A stretch of DNA of 39,403 nt from an uncultured Flavobacteriaceae bacterium (GCA_929200365.1 CAKMZM010000007.1:1-39403); one strand, 5' to 3'; positions 29,784-38,825 are shown, numbered from the stretch's first letter. Notes: generated by a model not told the origin, from the letters alone. Translations and numbers: made by a program.

Positions 29784-31133
29784 ATGTATACAAAAACAGC
29801 AGTGACTAATAAGGCTTATTTTGATATTTTAAAAACAAAATTAGCAGGAGGATTTCATTATAACTTTAAAACACTAGGAGAGGAAAATCCACGATTTTAT
29901 ACCAAAGGAGAAGGCTCAAGATTATGGGATATTGAAGGAGTGGAGTATCTGGATTTCTATGCCAAATTCGGAGCTATGATATTGGGGCATAATAATTCAG
30001 AGTTTAACGAAGCTCTTACAGAGCAAATTCATAAATTATTATGTGTTAATCATACAGAGCTAGATATAGAAGTATGTGATCTGTTACAATATCATTTTCC
30101 TTCTTTTGAACGAATAAGATTTGGATTAAGCGGTACAGAAATTATTCAAAACGCATTACGGATTAGTCGAGCTTATACAGGAAAAGTAAAATTTTTACGG
30201 TTTGAAGGGCACTACCATGGTAATATGGATAATATAATGGGAGGAGGTTACTTAGAAGCAGATCCGCCAATTCCTGTAGAAACCCTGGGAGATCCAAGAG
30301 GAACCAAAGGAAGAATACCTCATGTTTTTGAACAGGAGTCTTATTTGATACCATGGAATGACAGTGATAAATTAAAAGAAACCCTAGAAAAATACGCTTC
30401 TGATATTGCAGCAGTGATCTTAGAACCAGTCTTAGTAAATGGAGGAGGAATTAAGCCAAAAGAAGGATATTTGGAAACAGTAAGGAAGCTGTGTACACAA
30501 TATGGAGTTGTTCTTATTTTTGACGAGGTAATAACAGGGTTAAGGTTTGGATTATCTGGAGCACAAGGGCATTATAATGTTCAACCAGATTTAACAATAT
30601 TAGGAAAAGCAATTGGAGGAGGAATACCAGTCTCGGTATTAGGAGGGAAAAAGGAAATAATGAATTTGTATGAAACTAGAGAAGTTGTACATGCAGGAAC
30701 TTTTAATGGCCATCCATTAGGATTAGCTGCTATTAAAGCAACTATTTCTATATTGTCAGGTACTCAAAAAGAATTTTATAAAAAATCAGAAAAGTATACT
30801 AGAGAAATCAAAAATACAATAGAAACAGTTGCTTTAGAATATGGATTTGATATTAGCGTTACCGTTTTAGGAAGTATGATGGTATTTAATGCGTGTAAAA
30901 CACCTTTATACCAACCTAGTGATTTGACATTTGACACAGTTTTGAAAAACAGTATTTTATTTAAAACATTACCTAATTACGGAATACTTATTTCTCCTAT
31001 GACTAGAATGTTTTTAAATACGATGTTTGAGGATAGAGATTTATCCTTCTTTAAAGAAAGAATTCGTCCAGCGATAAAAGAATCGGCAAGACTTATTGAT
31101 AATGTATATAATGGAAACCTGACAGATATGTAA
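29784..31133 (+). CDS. Class III aminotransferase, glutamate-1-semialdehyde aminomutase-like
   Basis: RFGLSGTEIIQNALRISRAYTGK, VLIFDEVITGLRFGLSGAQ, TILGKAIGGGIPVSVLGG (PLP Lys), HAGTFNGHPLGLAA. Confidence 0.92.
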   Translation: MYTKTAVTNKAYFDILKTKLAGGFHYNFKTLGEENPRFYTKGEGSRLWDIEGVEYLDFYAKFGAMILGHNNSEFNEALTEQIHKLLCVNHTELDIEVCDLLQYHFPSFERIRFGLSGTEIIQNALRISRAYTGKVKFLRFEGHYHGNMDNIMGGGYLEADPPIPVETLGDPRGTKGRIPHVFEQESYLIPWNDSDKLKETLEKYASDIAAVILEPVLVNGGGIKPKEGYLETVRKLCTQYGVVLIFDEVITGLRFGLSGAQGHYNVQPDLTILGKAIGGGIPVSVLGGKKEIMNLYETREVVHAGTFNGHPLGLAAIKATISILSGTQKEFYKKSEKYTREIKNTIETVALEYGFDISVTVLGSMMVFNACKTPLYQPSDLTFDTVLKNSILFKTLPNYGILISPMTRMFLNTMFEDRDLSFFKERIRPAIKESARLIDNVYNGNLTDM

Positions 31134-31135
31134 AT

Positions 31136-31609
31136 ATGGAAATAAGAAATATTAAATCAACAGATTATCAATTAGTAATTACTAATCTAAACGAATGGTG
31201 GGGAGGAAGAAAAATGTCTGATATGTTACCTAAACTTTTTTTTGACCATTTTCCGTCAACAAGTTTTATAATTACCAAAGGAGATGAAGTGTTAGCTTTT
31301 TTGGTAGGATTTATTTCTCAAAAAAATAAAAAAGAAGCATATGTGCATTTTATTGGAGTAAATCCTAAATATAGAAAACAAGGTTTAGCAAAGTCTTTAT
31401 ATCAATTTTTTTTTAAGGTTGTAGCAGCCAAAGAAATTACAAGTGTGACATGCGTGACTTCCCTGCAAAATGAAGTATCGATAGCCTTTCATCAACAAAT
31501 GGGGTTTTTAATAAAATTAGGTGATAAAAAAAATGAGGAAGGAATAGATTATTTTTCTGATTATGACGGCCTAGGTGAGGATCGTGTCGTTTTTTCAATT
31601 AATATTTGA
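31136..31609 (+). CDS. GNAT-family N-acetyltransferase
   Basis: AYVHFIGVNPKYRKQGLAKSLYQFFFKV acetyl-CoA binding motif. Confidence 0.87.
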   Translation: MEIRNIKSTDYQLVITNLNEWWGGRKMSDMLPKLFFDHFPSTSFIITKGDEVLAFLVGFISQKNKKEAYVHFIGVNPKYRKQGLAKSLYQFFFKVVAAKEITSVTCVTSLQNEVSIAFHQQMGFLIKLGDKKNEEGIDYFSDYDGLGEDRVVFSINI

Positions 31610-31644
31610 AAAAAGTTGTTTTTTATAATTAGTATCTAGTCGTA

Positions 31645-31801
31645 AGAGCATGTTTAAACTCCTTGCTTCCTGAAAACCATTATTTTGAGAACCATGAGGT
31701 TGTTTCAAATCATTCGAATATCCCGATATGTTCATGATTTGAAGCTTACTCAGAACCTCAAACTATTGATTTTTAGTTTACATTGTGTTTAAACATGCTC
31801 T
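31645..31801. mobile_element. 157-bp MITE-like foldback element, copy A
   Basis: Begins AGAGCATGTTTAAAC and ends GTTTAAACATGCTCT (15-bp perfect TIRs); internal nested palindromes; about 97% identical (4 mismatches) to the reverse complement of 38669-38825. Confidence 0.88.
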
Positions 31802-31935
31802 AAATCTATAACCTGCTGAATGTAAATTTCATAATTTACTTGTGTTAGAATCTCGTATGTAAAAAAGCATTATTTTTGTGTTAAGAACGGTTTTACTGGT
31901 TTTATGCCTTGTAGATTCAACAGAGAAATAACAAA

Positions 31936-32578
31936 ATGCACAGACGATTTGAGTTGCCAGCTATCGGAAGTGTCCCTATATCAGAAGTAGAAATACCTTT
32001 AAAAAGCCGTGATGAACTTCCTCCTGTTTTATTGGCATTGCAGGTCATTTATTATAATTCTGATTATCACCGGCGCATGTTTGAGATTATCGAGTCTGTC
32101 GTTATGAGCGGCAATAGTCAAAAAGGTCGTGAAGGGATGACTGTTTGGGAAGTGATAGTATTCTCTGTAGTGCGTTTGACCCTGAACACGAATTATGATC
32201 GTTTGTTATGGGTTGCCAATTATGATAGTTGTTTACGTCAATTAATGGGTCTTGCAGTAAAGAATGACTATGGATTTACTGCCGATGGCAAGAAGTATAG
32301 TTTAACGGCATTGAAAGAAAATATTGGTTTGTTAGATTTGCAGGCCATTGAAAAGGTAAATGCTTTGGTGTTAGAAGTTGGGGCGGGTATTTAAAAAAAA
32401 CAAAGAAGAAGTTAGGCTCAAAGCCCGTTTACGGTTTGCTGTTAGCGCATATTTGGAACTGGCTATCACCTTGACAAAGAAAGTCAATGAATTTAAATCA
32501 GAACCGTATGAAGTAAAAATGGAATTCTCTCCTGATCAGAATAAAATGATTTTAGACATAAACAATCAGAGTTTATAA
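31936..32578 (+). pseudogene. Frameshifted and truncated transposase-like gene (resembles N-terminus of ISNCY-type Bacteroidota transposases)
   Basis: MHRRFELPAIGSVPISEVEIPLKSRDELPPVLLALQVIYYN...GREGMTVWEVIVFSVVRLTLNTNYDRLLWVANYDSCLRQLMG; the frame shifts at an A-rich run near 32391-32400 (ORFs 31936..32394 and 32378..32578) and no catalytic C-terminal region follows. Family name from memory. Confidence 0.6.
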
Positions 32579-32712
32579 GAGAGCAGAAATAAAGGATGTT
32601 AAAGCTTGAACTATTTTATAACGAATTGAAAAAAGTTTAAATCACTTCTGGATTATTTGCAGTATCTTTATCAAAAATAAAGTTCTTTATATAAAATTCT
32701 TCATCAACCGAT

Positions 32713-32877
32713 ATAGGTTTTACTTAATTGTGAATTAATAGGGAATCGTGTGCAAATCACGAGCTGTCGCGCAACTGTAAGTAACCATATAGTTTTTATC
32801 AATTAATATCCACTGTTCTGATCAATAAGAATGGGAAGGATGATAAAAATGTTACAAGCCAGGAGACCTGCCTAATA
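32713..32877 (+). ncRNA. Cobalamin (B12) riboswitch upstream of metE
   Basis: Core GGGAATCGTGTGCAAATCACGAGCTGTCGCGCAACTGTAAGTAACC and B12 box AAGCCAGGAGACCTGCC. Confidence 0.95.
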
Positions 32878-32924
32878 TCGAATTGACTATGCTTTCGCGA
32901 TTTGAAGCTTGGGTTAAGTTTGAT

Positions 32925-32990
32925 GCTATAACCATTATATACTATTTTATATAATGGGGACATACTATTATAGCGTTATTTTAATTTTTG
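32925..32990 (+). terminator. Candidate riboswitch expression-platform terminator
   Basis: GCTATAA-CCATTATATA (32925-32941) / TATATAATGG (32948-32957) ... TTATAGC (32968-32974) followed by GTTATTTTAATTTTT. Confidence 0.55.
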
Positions 32991-33064
32991 TTTTATCTAG
33001 AAGCATATTGAGTTTATAAAAAAGGGCTTTAAGAATTAATATTAATTTTTAAAGTTTTAAAACA

Positions 33065-35383
33065 ATGCTTACACACAATTTGGGCTACCCGCGTATTGGT
33101 AGTAAAAGAGAATTAAAAAAAGTTTTAGAAGAGTACTGGTCAGGAAAAACTACTTACAAAAACTTGATACAGGTAGGAAAAAACATTAGAAAAAACAACT
33201 GGTTGTTACAAAAAGATATAGGTATCGACCTCATACCATCTAATGACTTTTCATTTTATGATCAGGTTTTGGATATGTCAATGACGGTAGGTGCAATTCC
33301 CGAGAGATATACCGATCTAATAGCTGAAAATGATACCTCTTTGGATCTCTATTTTGCTATGGCAAGAGGATATCAAAACGATCAATATGATATTACAGCT
33401 ATGGAAATGACCAAATGGTTCGATACCAATTATCATTATATTGTTCCTGAGTTTTATAAAAATCAGGAATTTAGATTGTTTTCAACAAAAATAATTGATG
33501 AGTTTTATGAAGCAAAACAATTAGGGATACTAACCAAACCAGTATTCATTGGTCCGATATCATATCTGCTATTAGGCAAGGAAAAAGAAAAAGGATTCAA
33601 AAAAATAGACTTGTTATCAAAATTATTACCTGTATATATAGAACTTATAGAAAAACTGGTAGTATTGGGAGTAGAATGGATTCAGTTTGATGAACCATTT
33701 TTAGCATTAGATCTTACCAAAGAAGAAAAAGCAGTATATAAAGAAGCCTATCTTAAACTGAAAAGCACTTTTCCTGATATCAAAATCATGTTGGCTACTT
33801 ATTTTGAAGGAGTTACAGATAATGTATCATTAATTGCAAATGATTTGCTGATAGATGCTTTGCACATTGATTTGGTCAGGTGTCCAGAGCAACAAACAAC
33901 AGTACTCAAACAAATCCCATCAAGAATGTACCTTTCTCTGGGAGTGATTGATGGAAGAAATGTATGGAAAAATGACTATCAAAAATCTTTACAAAGCATT
34001 TATGATACCATGAAAACCAGATCAGAAAAAACAATACTGATAGCACCCTCCTGTTCATTATTGCATTCACCATGTGACCTGAACCTCGAAGACAATAATG
34101 ATGGTTTTTTATCAGAAATAAAAGACTGGATGTCTTTTGCCAGACAAAAGCTGGAAGAAACAGTTACATTAAAACAACTTGTATTTGATAAAGAAGACGA
34201 TCAGGTGTTAGCCAAACTCGAAGAAAATGTAAAATCTCATACCAGAAGAAAACAATCAAAATACATTCATAATCCAGAGGTGAAAGATAGAGTAGAAGCG
34301 ATTGATTATAAGGACATTGAAAGAAAGAACGCATTTGAAGTTCGCAAAACAATACAGCAAAAATCATTAAAATTACCTTTGTTTCCTACAACGACTATTG
34401 GCTCTTTTCCTCAAACAAAAGCTGTCAGAAGTTATAGATACCAATATAAAAGAGGAGATATCACATTAGAAGAATATACCAGGCATATCAAAAAAGAGAT
34501 CACACAAGTAATAACAAAGCAAGAAGAAATCGGATTGGATGTATTGGCACATGGTGAGTTTGAACGAAATGATATGGTCGAGTATTTTGGAGAACAGCTA
34601 GACGGATTTGCATTCACAAAATTTGGCTGGGTGCAGAGTTATGGTTCCAGATGTGTAAAACCTCCTATTATTTATGGCAGTATCAGCAGGCCAAAAACTA
34701 TGACTGTAGACTGGACTGTATTTGCACAATCATTAACCTCAAAATTAGTTAAAGGAATGCTTACTGGTCCAGTAACTATATTACAATGGTCTTTTGTAAG
34801 AAATGATCAGCCCAGATCTGTAACCTGCAAAGAGATAGCATTGGCAATTAGAGACGAGGTTAAAGATCTGGAAGATAATGGAATTAAAATTATTCAAATA
34901 GATGAACCAGCACTGCGCGAAGGACTCCCGCTGAAACGCAAAAACTGGAAAACCTATCTGGAGTGGGGGATACAGGCATTTAAAATATCTTCGGGTGTTG
35001 TTGCAGATCAAACACAGATACATACACACATGTGTTACTCAGAGTTTAATGACATTATTGATTATATCGCTCTTATGGATGCAGACGTAATTACTATAGA
35101 ATGCTCCCGTTCACAAATGGAGTTGCTGGATGCTTTTGCTAATTTTAAATACCCAAATGATATTGGTCCTGGGGTGTATGATATTCATGCTCCTAGAATT
35201 CCAAATACAGAAGAGATTACAAAATTAATACATAAAGCACAACAGTATATTCCCGAAAAGCAATTATGGATCAATCCAGATTGTGGATTAAAAACTCGCA
35301 AATGGGACGAAACCGAAAAAGCTCTTAAAGCCATGGTAACTGCTGCAAAACAGCTAAGAATTGAAATGTCTCAAACAGTTTGA
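33065..35383 (+). CDS. metE: Cobalamin-independent methionine synthase (5-methyltetrahydropteroyltriglutamate--homocysteine methyltransferase)
   Basis: MLTHNLGYPRIGSKRELKKVLEEYWSGK; TTTIGSFPQTKAVR; QIDEPALREGLPL; HTHMCYSEFNDII; NPDCGLKTRKW. Confidence 0.98.
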   Translation: MLTHNLGYPRIGSKRELKKVLEEYWSGKTTYKNLIQVGKNIRKNNWLLQKDIGIDLIPSNDFSFYDQVLDMSMTVGAIPERYTDLIAENDTSLDLYFAMARGYQNDQYDITAMEMTKWFDTNYHYIVPEFYKNQEFRLFSTKIIDEFYEAKQLGILTKPVFIGPISYLLLGKEKEKGFKKIDLLSKLLPVYIELIEKLVVLGVEWIQFDEPFLALDLTKEEKAVYKEAYLKLKSTFPDIKIMLATYFEGVTDNVSLIANDLLIDALHIDLVRCPEQQTTVLKQIPSRMYLSLGVIDGRNVWKNDYQKSLQSIYDTMKTRSEKTILIAPSCSLLHSPCDLNLEDNNDGFLSEIKDWMSFARQKLEETVTLKQLVFDKEDDQVLAKLEENVKSHTRRKQSKYIHNPEVKDRVEAIDYKDIERKNAFEVRKTIQQKSLKLPLFPTTTIGSFPQTKAVRSYRYQYKRGDITLEEYTRHIKKEITQVITKQEEIGLDVLAHGEFERNDMVEYFGEQLDGFAFTKFGWVQSYGSRCVKPPIIYGSISRPKTMTVDWTVFAQSLTSKLVKGMLTGPVTILQWSFVRNDQPRSVTCKEIALAIRDEVKDLEDNGIKIIQIDEPALREGLPLKRKNWKTYLEWGIQAFKISSGVVADQTQIHTHMCYSEFNDIIDYIALMDADVITIECSRSQMELLDAFANFKYPNDIGPGVYDIHAPRIPNTEEITKLIHKAQQYIPEKQLWINPDCGLKTRKWDETEKALKAMVTAAKQLRIEMSQTV

Positions 35384-35437
35384 TTTATTTATCGGCAGTT
35401 TTATTGAGTAAATTTAAGTTGGAAATAGTATTAACAC

Positions 35438-35474
35438 AAAATGACCTCTTTGGTGTAAACCAGAGGTCATTTTT
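35438..35474. terminator. Intrinsic terminator after metE
   Basis: AAAATGACCTC (35438-35448) pairs with GAGGTCATTTT, continued by TGGT/ACCA, followed by T run. Confidence 0.85.
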
Positions 35475-35683
35475 AAGTTACGGTCAATTTTATATCCTAA
35501 TACCTCTTATACCTTGTCTCTTTAACCAGATATTAATAATAAAAAACAAGTATTTACAGTATTCTTGTACAATAATTGCGGGATTCCTTTTTTTTTGTGA
35601 TTTTTTATAAAAAATCTTTAAAAAATGTAAGTTTTGTTATGCGTATGAGACTAGTTTGGCTAACTAACTTTAAATATATTCAC

Positions 35684-36064
35684 ATGACAATCTCAAAAAC
35701 TGTCGATCATGAAGAAAATATTCATGATCAAATCAAGGAGCGCAATTTTGATATTACTCCTTTTAAACAAAAAGCCATTAAAGTATATATTAATGGAGAA
35801 GAATGCATTTCATATGAAGGAGAAAAGGTTCTTACCACACTACTTGCATATGGATTTAAAAAAATTTCTAAGAATAATCATAATCAATTAACTAGTGCAT
35901 ATTGCGGGATGGGAATCTGTTTCTGTTGTATGGTTTTCATAAACGGTTCAAAAAAGCGTGCCTGTAAAACAATAGTACAAGAAGGTATGCATATCGATAC
36001 ATTGATGAATAACGAGGATGTTGTAAATGAAAATGATATAACCATTAAAAATATATCTCAATGA
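35684..36064 (+). CDS. HcnA-like [2Fe-2S] subunit of an amino-acid/opine-type oxidase (HCN synthase subunit A family)
   Basis: AYCGMGICFCCMVFINGSKKRACKT (CGMGxCxxC); start revised from 35576 to ATG 35684; overlaps the next gene (ATGA). Confidence 0.8.
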   Translation: MTISKTVDHEENIHDQIKERNFDITPFKQKAIKVYINGEECISYEGEKVLTTLLAYGFKKISKNNHNQLTSAYCGMGICFCCMVFINGSKKRACKTIVQEGMHIDTLMNNEDVVNENDITIKNISQ

Positions 36065-37482
36065 AGTCCAAGACATCGCAAGTTACAATAGTAGGGGCAG
36101 GACCCGCAGGGTTATCTGCTGCAATACAATTAGCAGAATTTAATATAAAATCAACTATAGTAGATGAAAACCCAGAGATTGGAGGCGCAATATTTAAACA
36201 GCCAGATAAGGGTTTAGACAAAAGTTTATTTCGAAATGAGAAAACATATATCAGAGCAAAAAAACTATTTGACGAGTTTTTTACTTATCAATCATATGTT
36301 AATCTTCAATTAGGAAGTGAGGTATTAGGAGATTTTTCATTATCCAATGAATTAGCTTTTTTACATAATGATAAAGTTAAGACATTACCTAATAATCCCG
36401 TTATAATTTGTACTGGTTGTTATGAAAGAGCTCAACCTTTTCCTGGTTGGACTTTACCAGGCATAATGAGTGTGGGAGGGATACAATTGCAAACAAAATG
36501 CGGAAATGTAAAGCCTGGTCATAAAATAGCTCTGGTAGGTACAGGGCCTTTACTTTTGGTAGCAGCCAAACAATTACATCAAGCAGGAATAAAAGTAGTT
36601 GGAGTAGTAGAAGCTGGGTTGAAAAAGGACCTTATAAAAAATATGTTTACCCTTTTCTACAATACTAAATTACTTAAAGAAGGCTTTTCATATATAAACT
36701 ATATGAAAAATAATAAAATACCTATTTTCTATGGGCATGGGGTTGTGAGTGCCAGAGGCAATAACGAATTAGAAGAGTTGGTAATTGCGCCATATACCAA
36801 AGAATGGAAACCTATTCAGGAAAAATCATTCTCAATTCAGGTAGATAGTGCTGGTATTGGATATGGTTATGTTCCAAGAATACAACTCACCCAAATGCTT
36901 AAATGTGAGCATGAATTTAATGCTAATATAGGAGGATTTTATCCCAAAGTAGATCATTGGCAACGAACCACAATAGAAGGAGTTTATGTTGCAGGTGATA
37001 ACGGTGGGATTTATGGATCAGAGGTAGCCCTACATCAAGGTAGGATAGCTGCATTAGCATATTTGATTGATAACAAAAAGATAACGGTTGAAAAGGCTAG
37101 TAGGTTAATTAAAAAAAATAGAAAAAAAATGAATAACCTAAAAAAGTTTCAAAGCTCATTTGATAATTTTTCAGGACTTAAATCAGGGCTTTTAACACTT
37201 CCTGACTCAGATACTATTGTTTGTCGGTGTGAACATGTAAAAATGGAAAGTATAGATGTAGCAATCAATTCCGGTGTGAAAAATATGACAGGATTAAAAA
37301 TAAGAACTCGGGTAGGGATGGGAGATTGTCAAGGAAAAATGTGTGGTAGTTTTTGTGCTGAATATTTGTCATACAAATTAGGAGATACAAGAGAAAAAAT
37401 AGGTGCTATGAAACCTAGATTCCCTATGAGTCCTATACCATTTAGCTCAATAACCAATAAAGAATTAGAATATGAAAAATAA
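36061..37482 (+). CDS. HcnB-like FAD/NAD(P) pyridine nucleotide-disulfide oxidoreductase with BFD-like [2Fe-2S] C-terminus
   Basis: VTIVGAGPAGLSAAIQLAEF; VICTGCYERAQPFPGWTLPGIMSVGGIQ; C-terminal CRCEHV...GDCQGKMC. Confidence 0.85.
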   Translation: MKSKTSQVTIVGAGPAGLSAAIQLAEFNIKSTIVDENPEIGGAIFKQPDKGLDKSLFRNEKTYIRAKKLFDEFFTYQSYVNLQLGSEVLGDFSLSNELAFLHNDKVKTLPNNPVIICTGCYERAQPFPGWTLPGIMSVGGIQLQTKCGNVKPGHKIALVGTGPLLLVAAKQLHQAGIKVVGVVEAGLKKDLIKNMFTLFYNTKLLKEGFSYINYMKNNKIPIFYGHGVVSARGNNELEELVIAPYTKEWKPIQEKSFSIQVDSAGIGYGYVPRIQLTQMLKCEHEFNANIGGFYPKVDHWQRTTIEGVYVAGDNGGIYGSEVALHQGRIAALAYLIDNKKITVEKASRLIKKNRKKMNNLKKFQSSFDNFSGLKSGLLTLPDSDTIVCRCEHVKMESIDVAINSGVKNMTGLKIRTRVGMGDCQGKMCGSFCAEYLSYKLGDTREKIGAMKPRFPMSPIPFSSITNKELEYEK

Positions 37483-38692
37483 ACCAGTTGACATAGTTAT
37501 AATAGGGGGAGGAGTAATAGGAACCAGTATTGCTTACCAACTTAGTAAAGATCCATCTATATCAATAACTCTGATTGATATAAAAAAACCAGGAAACGCT
37601 TCTCAAGCATCTGCAGGAGGATTATGGGCAATTGGCGAATCTGTAGGATTAGGATGTGGTGTGATTTTTTTTAAAACACTATCAAAAAGACGACAAGAAA
37701 ATAATAGAAAACCAACTATTGAGCGACCACATCAATTACCTCCGTTTTTCTTTGATTTTTGTTTAAGAAGCAATGACCTTTTTCCTGATCTGTGGAAAGA
37801 ATTAAAAGAAATAGGAGGTATAGATTTTAAACTGGAAAAAACAGGTTTAAAATTTATAATGTATGATAATGATGACATAGAATATGCCAGAAATATATAT
37901 GATTCTATCCCTCATCTTAAAGATCAAATGGAATGGGTAGACAGCAAACAATTAGCAAAAGAAGAACCTTTTATTAATAAAGATGCTATTGGAGCATTAA
38001 CATTTCTTAAAGATGATCAGGTAAACCCTTATTTATTGATGAATGCATTTAGAGATGCATCCAGAGTACAGGGAGTGAATATGATACAAGGAGAAGTTAA
38101 TGATATTAAAGTTGTAAACAGAAAAGTAGAAGCTGTTTCTGTTGGTCAGAACCAAATCCCATGTAATATGGTAATTAATGCTGCGGGTGCCTGGGCAACT
38201 GATATTGGAAATATGGTAGGGGTTTCTCTACCGATTACCCCAGTGAAAGGACAGGTATTACTTTCTGAAAAGATGCCAAAAATTCTTAAATCTTGTATTA
38301 GCACCAGTGATTGTTATATTGCCCAAAAAGATAATGGAGAAATACTTATTGGTAGTACTACAGAAAATAAAGGGTTTGATACTTCTACCAGTTATGAACA
38401 ATTACGAGGATTGGCAGAAGGAGCAACTAAAGCAATACCCATATTAAAGACCATGAATTGTAAGCGAACCTGGGCAGGTCTAAGACCAGGAACGCCCGAT
38501 GAAGTACCAATACTAGGCCCAGTAAAAGGATTAACAGGGTATCTTAATGCCTGCGGGCATTTTAGGACAGGTATCTTAACATCGGCAATTACGGCTAGGA
38601 TGATTAATGATCTGGTGCATGGCACCTCTCCAGAAATAGATATCACTCCATTTCTTATCGATAGATTTAGAGCATGTTTAAACACAATATAA
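37472..38692 (+). CDS. HcnC-like FAD-dependent glycine/D-amino-acid oxidase (DAO) subunit
   Basis: VDIVIIGGGVIGTSIAYQLSKD; NAAGAWATDIGNMVGVSLPITPVKGQVLL; CKRTWAGLRPGTPDEVPILG; the last codons are inside repeat copy B. Confidence 0.85.
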   Translation: MKNKPVDIVIIGGGVIGTSIAYQLSKDPSISITLIDIKKPGNASQASAGGLWAIGESVGLGCGVIFFKTLSKRRQENNRKPTIERPHQLPPFFFDFCLRSNDLFPDLWKELKEIGGIDFKLEKTGLKFIMYDNDDIEYARNIYDSIPHLKDQMEWVDSKQLAKEEPFINKDAIGALTFLKDDQVNPYLLMNAFRDASRVQGVNMIQGEVNDIKVVNRKVEAVSVGQNQIPCNMVINAAGAWATDIGNMVGVSLPITPVKGQVLLSEKMPKILKSCISTSDCYIAQKDNGEILIGSTTENKGFDTSTSYEQLRGLAEGATKAIPILKTMNCKRTWAGLRPGTPDEVPILGPVKGLTGYLNACGHFRTGILTSAITARMINDLVHGTSPEIDITPFLIDRFRACLNTI

Positions 38693-38825
38693 ACTGAAAA
38701 TCAATAGTATGAGGTTCTGAGTAAGCTTCAAATCATGAACATATCGGGATATTCGAATGATTTGAAACAACCTCATGGTTTTCAAAATAATGGTTTTCAG
38801 GAAGCAAGGAGTTTAAACATGCTCT
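38669..38825. mobile_element. 157-bp MITE-like foldback element, copy B (inverted relative to copy A)
   Basis: AGAGCATGTTTAAAC...GTTTAAACATGCTCT; reverse complement matches 31645-31801 with 4 mismatches and no gaps. Confidence 0.88.

Noticed and set aside
35684-38692. hcnABC-like operon as part of the NRPS cluster
   Set aside because: Separated by a MITE, transposase relic, riboswitch-metE and a strong terminator; no biochemical link evident from sequence.
31645-38825. Calling the repeat-bracketed region a functional composite transposon
   Set aside because: No intact transposase inside and only 6/8 matching outer octamers; kept as a hypothesis in findings rather than annotated as an element.
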